Shown in pieces: positions 61,929-64,000 of a stretch of 64,000 nucleotides of DNA. The stretch comes from Archilochus colubris (Eukaryota; Chordata; Aves; Apodiformes; Trochilidae). How positions within the stretch are numbered: position 1 is the first letter of the stretch; each line of letters starts with the position of its first letter. The notes under the pieces were generated by a model, which saw nothing but the letters and a program-made list of their open reading frames with translations, was not told where the DNA came from and did not search any database. The stretch is from positions 110,463,554-110,527,553 of the forward strand of contig CM041083.1 of the NCBI GenBank assembly GCA_023079485.1, in the 5' to 3' direction. The position numbers and the translations under genes were made by a program.

Positions 61929-62158
61929 TCATGATTTTAACCAGATTTCCTTGGTGTTCTCTGAATGTGAAGGTCTCTGATTTACAGAAGGTGTTGCATT
62001 TGAATTATACAGCTTTTCCCCCACTACCCTTTTCCTTCTTCTTGCTGCTGCTGATTTTAGTGTGCTAAAACCTTGAACTCCTTTGTCAGGGGCTGCTCCA
62101 CCAAGCATAGTCACACTGAGGGGAACTTTATTTCTGAAGAGATTAGCGAGGCTACTTT
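61929..62158 (-). CDS. Candidate 3'-terminal coding exon, protein unidentified
   Basis: On the minus strand a good acceptor (GTGTTTCTTCCCACAG, AG at 62160-62159) opens 230 bases of uninterrupted coding sequence. It ends in TGA at 61931-61929 and encodes about 75 residues. The segment starts SSLANLFRNKVPLS. It has a basic cluster AAARRRKRVV near its middle that could act as a nuclear-localisation or dibasic motif, then a polar tail ending EIWLKS. There is no hydrophobic segment. The acceptor leaves a phase-1 junction, matching the donor of the upstream candidate exon at 63517-63576 across a 1358-base intron. Two AATAAA hexamers follow within 235 bases. I do not recognise the family. The frame is short enough to arise by chance, and the case rests on the combination of signals. 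Remaining exons would lie beyond the window's right edge. Confidence 0.33.
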
Positions 62159-63516
62159 CTGTGGGAAGAAACACCAGAATTTGCCTTTCTATACTTAGCC
62201 CTAAGGAAACTGCCTGCCTTCAGCAGAGACAGTTCATGCTGCATGAGTAGGGGAAGAGGAAGACAACAGAAGGAGAATGGGAAGAGGAGATTTCATGTAG
62301 GTAGAAATGCTTGAGGGAGCTCAAAGACATGGAAAGGCAGGAGAAACCCACATGAGTTATACGAGGAGGGGAGGGTCACGCAGTAGAGCACAGCGCTGGC
62401 TTGTATATTAGACACAGAAATCCTGTGTCAGCATGGCAGGTTCTCCTACTAGAGGAGCCAGTTGGCCTGCTGAGAAACATAGTTTATTAGGTGGGACACA
62501 GTGCTATGCTAATATGTGGATATTATATTCAGGTCTTGAGCAACTATTTGTCTAAGATGTATGTGAGGAGTACTGGCCCATTCAGATCCATTGCAGGAGA
62601 CTGGACACTGGTTGATGGGTCAGTGCATGATGCTTGAGGAAAACCTGAAAGAACTGAGTTTTTGGAGTTTATCTTTAGACTTTGACAGTCAAAGTTGCTT
62701 CCATTTGCTCAATGGAACAGTATAAAAACAGTGTAAAAGTGAGACAAATTAAAAAAAACAAAACAAACAATCCAGAAATGAGACAATGGTCACTTTCAAA
62801 CAGGTCATGTGCTCATGTGCATTCAAGTGATTCTTTTGTTCTTTTCTCAGCTAAAAAAATAGCAATTAGATGAATGAATCACTGGTGTTTTCTGGCAGTG
62901 CTGAGGGAATGTTTAAACTGGTGACTTCTTTACACTTTAATGGAGAAACAACAGCAAAGTTTGGTTTTTGATATGAATGAAAAAATGTCTGATTTCTTCT
63001 GTCTGGCAACATTGATGCTGATAACATTTTCTCTGTCAACTTCTGCATTGTTTTGATTTATTTTTTTAAAATTCAGCCATTTTAAAATAAAATATTTTTA
63101 TAAATAACCCCAGGTCTATAATCTTTTTCTTATTCTGATTTCCTACTGAAACAAATCTGCTGTGACTACAGTGTCCTTTTTTTTTTTTTTTAACAACATT
63201 TCAACAGTTTTAAGATCAGTTTCAACCACATTTTTCAGAGCAGTTAGTGCTTCCAGTCACAAAAATTTATTGGAAATTATTTTATAGCTGACAGTTGAGA
63301 CGGAGCCGCTGCTTGGACTGAACTTTTTGCTAGGTGGTGGAGAATTCACGTGGTACAGTTCCACAGGAATTTGTGCCTTCTGCTGCTCAAAGAATAACCT
63401 ACAGATGGTGCAGAATATGCACTTTCAGGGGCTCAAATGGTGACAGTTCTGTGATTCACTAAACTTGAGTAGGTTCCCTGAAGGCCTTGGTAAGTCACGA
63501 CAGTCAGTATGTTTAC
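62159..63516 (-). other. Putative intron of the right-end gene model
   Basis: It would run from donor GTAAAC (63516-63511) to acceptor CCCACAG (62159). Inside it, a minus-strand frame of 60 codons at 62866-63048 reads like protein but has no pyrimidine tract before it and no good donor, so it was left out of the model. The donor is acceptable rather than strong. Confidence 0.25.
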
Positions 63517-63576
63517 CCTTGGGACACAATTTCAGCTCTAGAGTAATATCTGTCTTTGGTATATCTGGATAAGTTT
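63517..63576 (-). CDS. Candidate internal coding exon, 60 bases
   Basis: On the minus strand, acceptor ATTTTTATCCCATACCTAG (AG at 63578-63577) is followed by 60 open bases ending CCCAAGG before donor GTAAAC. Both junctions are phase 1. Joining to 61929-62158 completes a glutamate codon (G+AA) and keeps the frame open to the stop. The exon encodes about 20 residues containing TYPDIPKTDITLEL. The pyrimidine tract is modest. Supporting evidence is phase compatibility and reading-frame continuity only; nothing identifies the protein. Confidence 0.25.
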
Positions 63577-64000
63577 CTAGGTATGGGATAAAAATTTTAA
63601 TTAGGAAGCAATTTATATTAAAATGCATTTCATAGAACTTTGCTTACACAGCTTTCTGGTGCTGTGCACTTCTTTGTATTTCTCTTTTTTCTACAAACTT
63701 CTGTCTTCTGAGAAGAGATTATAGTTGTGTTGTCCTCACTCTGGATGTGATAGGACTTGGAGAATAACACTGCATAACTCTGCTGAATAGAATGGATTGT
63801 GATTTTATTTAATTGTTAGATGGATGTCTCTTAGATTTTACATCACTCATGACAAATTAGTTAGGTTTTTTATTTTATCTGTAACCAAGTAAAGTTGTTC
63901 AGTACTGGAAGAAAAGAAACAACTTAATGTAAAATATGCATTAGTTAATCCCTTTAAGAAATTATTTTAACACTTTTTTCTACCTTCTTCTGCAACAGTG
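63577..64000. other. Right edge, nothing further recognised
   Basis: AT-rich DNA without repeats. If the minus-strand gene model is right this is intron. Confidence 0.35.

Noticed and set aside
62370..62460. tRNA-like stretch (CAGTAGAGCACAGCG ... GGCAGGTTCTCC)
   Set aside because: The A-box and B-box resemblances are partial and no cloverleaf arms pair, so it is neither a tRNA nor a clear tRNA-derived SINE.
62866..63048. 60-codon minus-strand frame inside the putative intron
   Set aside because: The sequence before it is A-rich rather than pyrimidine-rich and no good donor precedes its stop.
1..64000. CRISPR arrays, bacterial operons, insertion sequences
   Set aside because: No spaced direct repeats with unique spacers or ribosome-binding-site/gene chains; all repeat evidence is vertebrate (avian).

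Overview
This window looks like an AT-rich, gene-poor stretch of a bird macrochromosome. The evidence is its interspersed repeats. There are at least nine copies or fragments of the CR1 non-LTR retrotransposon, most ending in the avian CR1 tail built from ATTCTATG units. There are four solo-LTR-like elements. Nothing resembles a mammalian L1, Alu or B element. There is no operon structure and no dense coding, so almost all open frames here are chance frames or lie inside repeats.

Layout. 1-5800: two long antisense CR1 copies (about 1565-2815 and 4958-5796), a sense CR1 (4236-4600) and a CpG-rich solo-LTR-like element (3026-3526). 5800-18980: mostly single-copy DNA with a CR1 at 11286-11820 (+) and another at 12932-13240 (-), an AATAAA-plus-A17 tract near 8.2 kb, and an AT-rich segment at 13.96-14.56 kb that resembles a conserved non-coding element. 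18981-32016: a truncated LTR, small CR1 pieces (21.3, 26.0 and 27.4 kb) and a second LTR of the same family (31408-32016). 34.77-35.46 kb: T-rich DNA, then a composite pentanucleotide array in which (TTTCC)n passes into a nearly perfect (TTGCC)n block. 44.4-45.7 kb: the best-preserved CR1 3' end, directly abutted by a third LTR of the same family, then an (AATAT)n microsatellite. 52.5-57.2 kb: three old, L3/CR1-like amniote repeat remnants and one more CR1. 57.2-64 kb: single-copy DNA with a 47-base T run.

The only gene evidence I can defend is weak. It is a two-exon minus-strand model at the right end (63517-63576 joined to 61929-62158) with a good acceptor, matching phase-1 junctions, a stop codon, and two AATAAA signals 195-235 bases downstream. 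I could not identify the protein. If real, it is the 3' end of a gene whose other exons lie beyond 64 kb.

I found no CRISPR array, bacterial-type mobile element, clear tRNA/rRNA gene or undescribed multi-gene system. The most useful leads are the candidate terminal exons, the stepwise-evolved pentanucleotide array, the oddly flanked LTR at 3.0-3.5 kb, the CR1/LTR junction at 44.9 kb, and a few palindromic transcription-factor-like sites in single-copy DNA.
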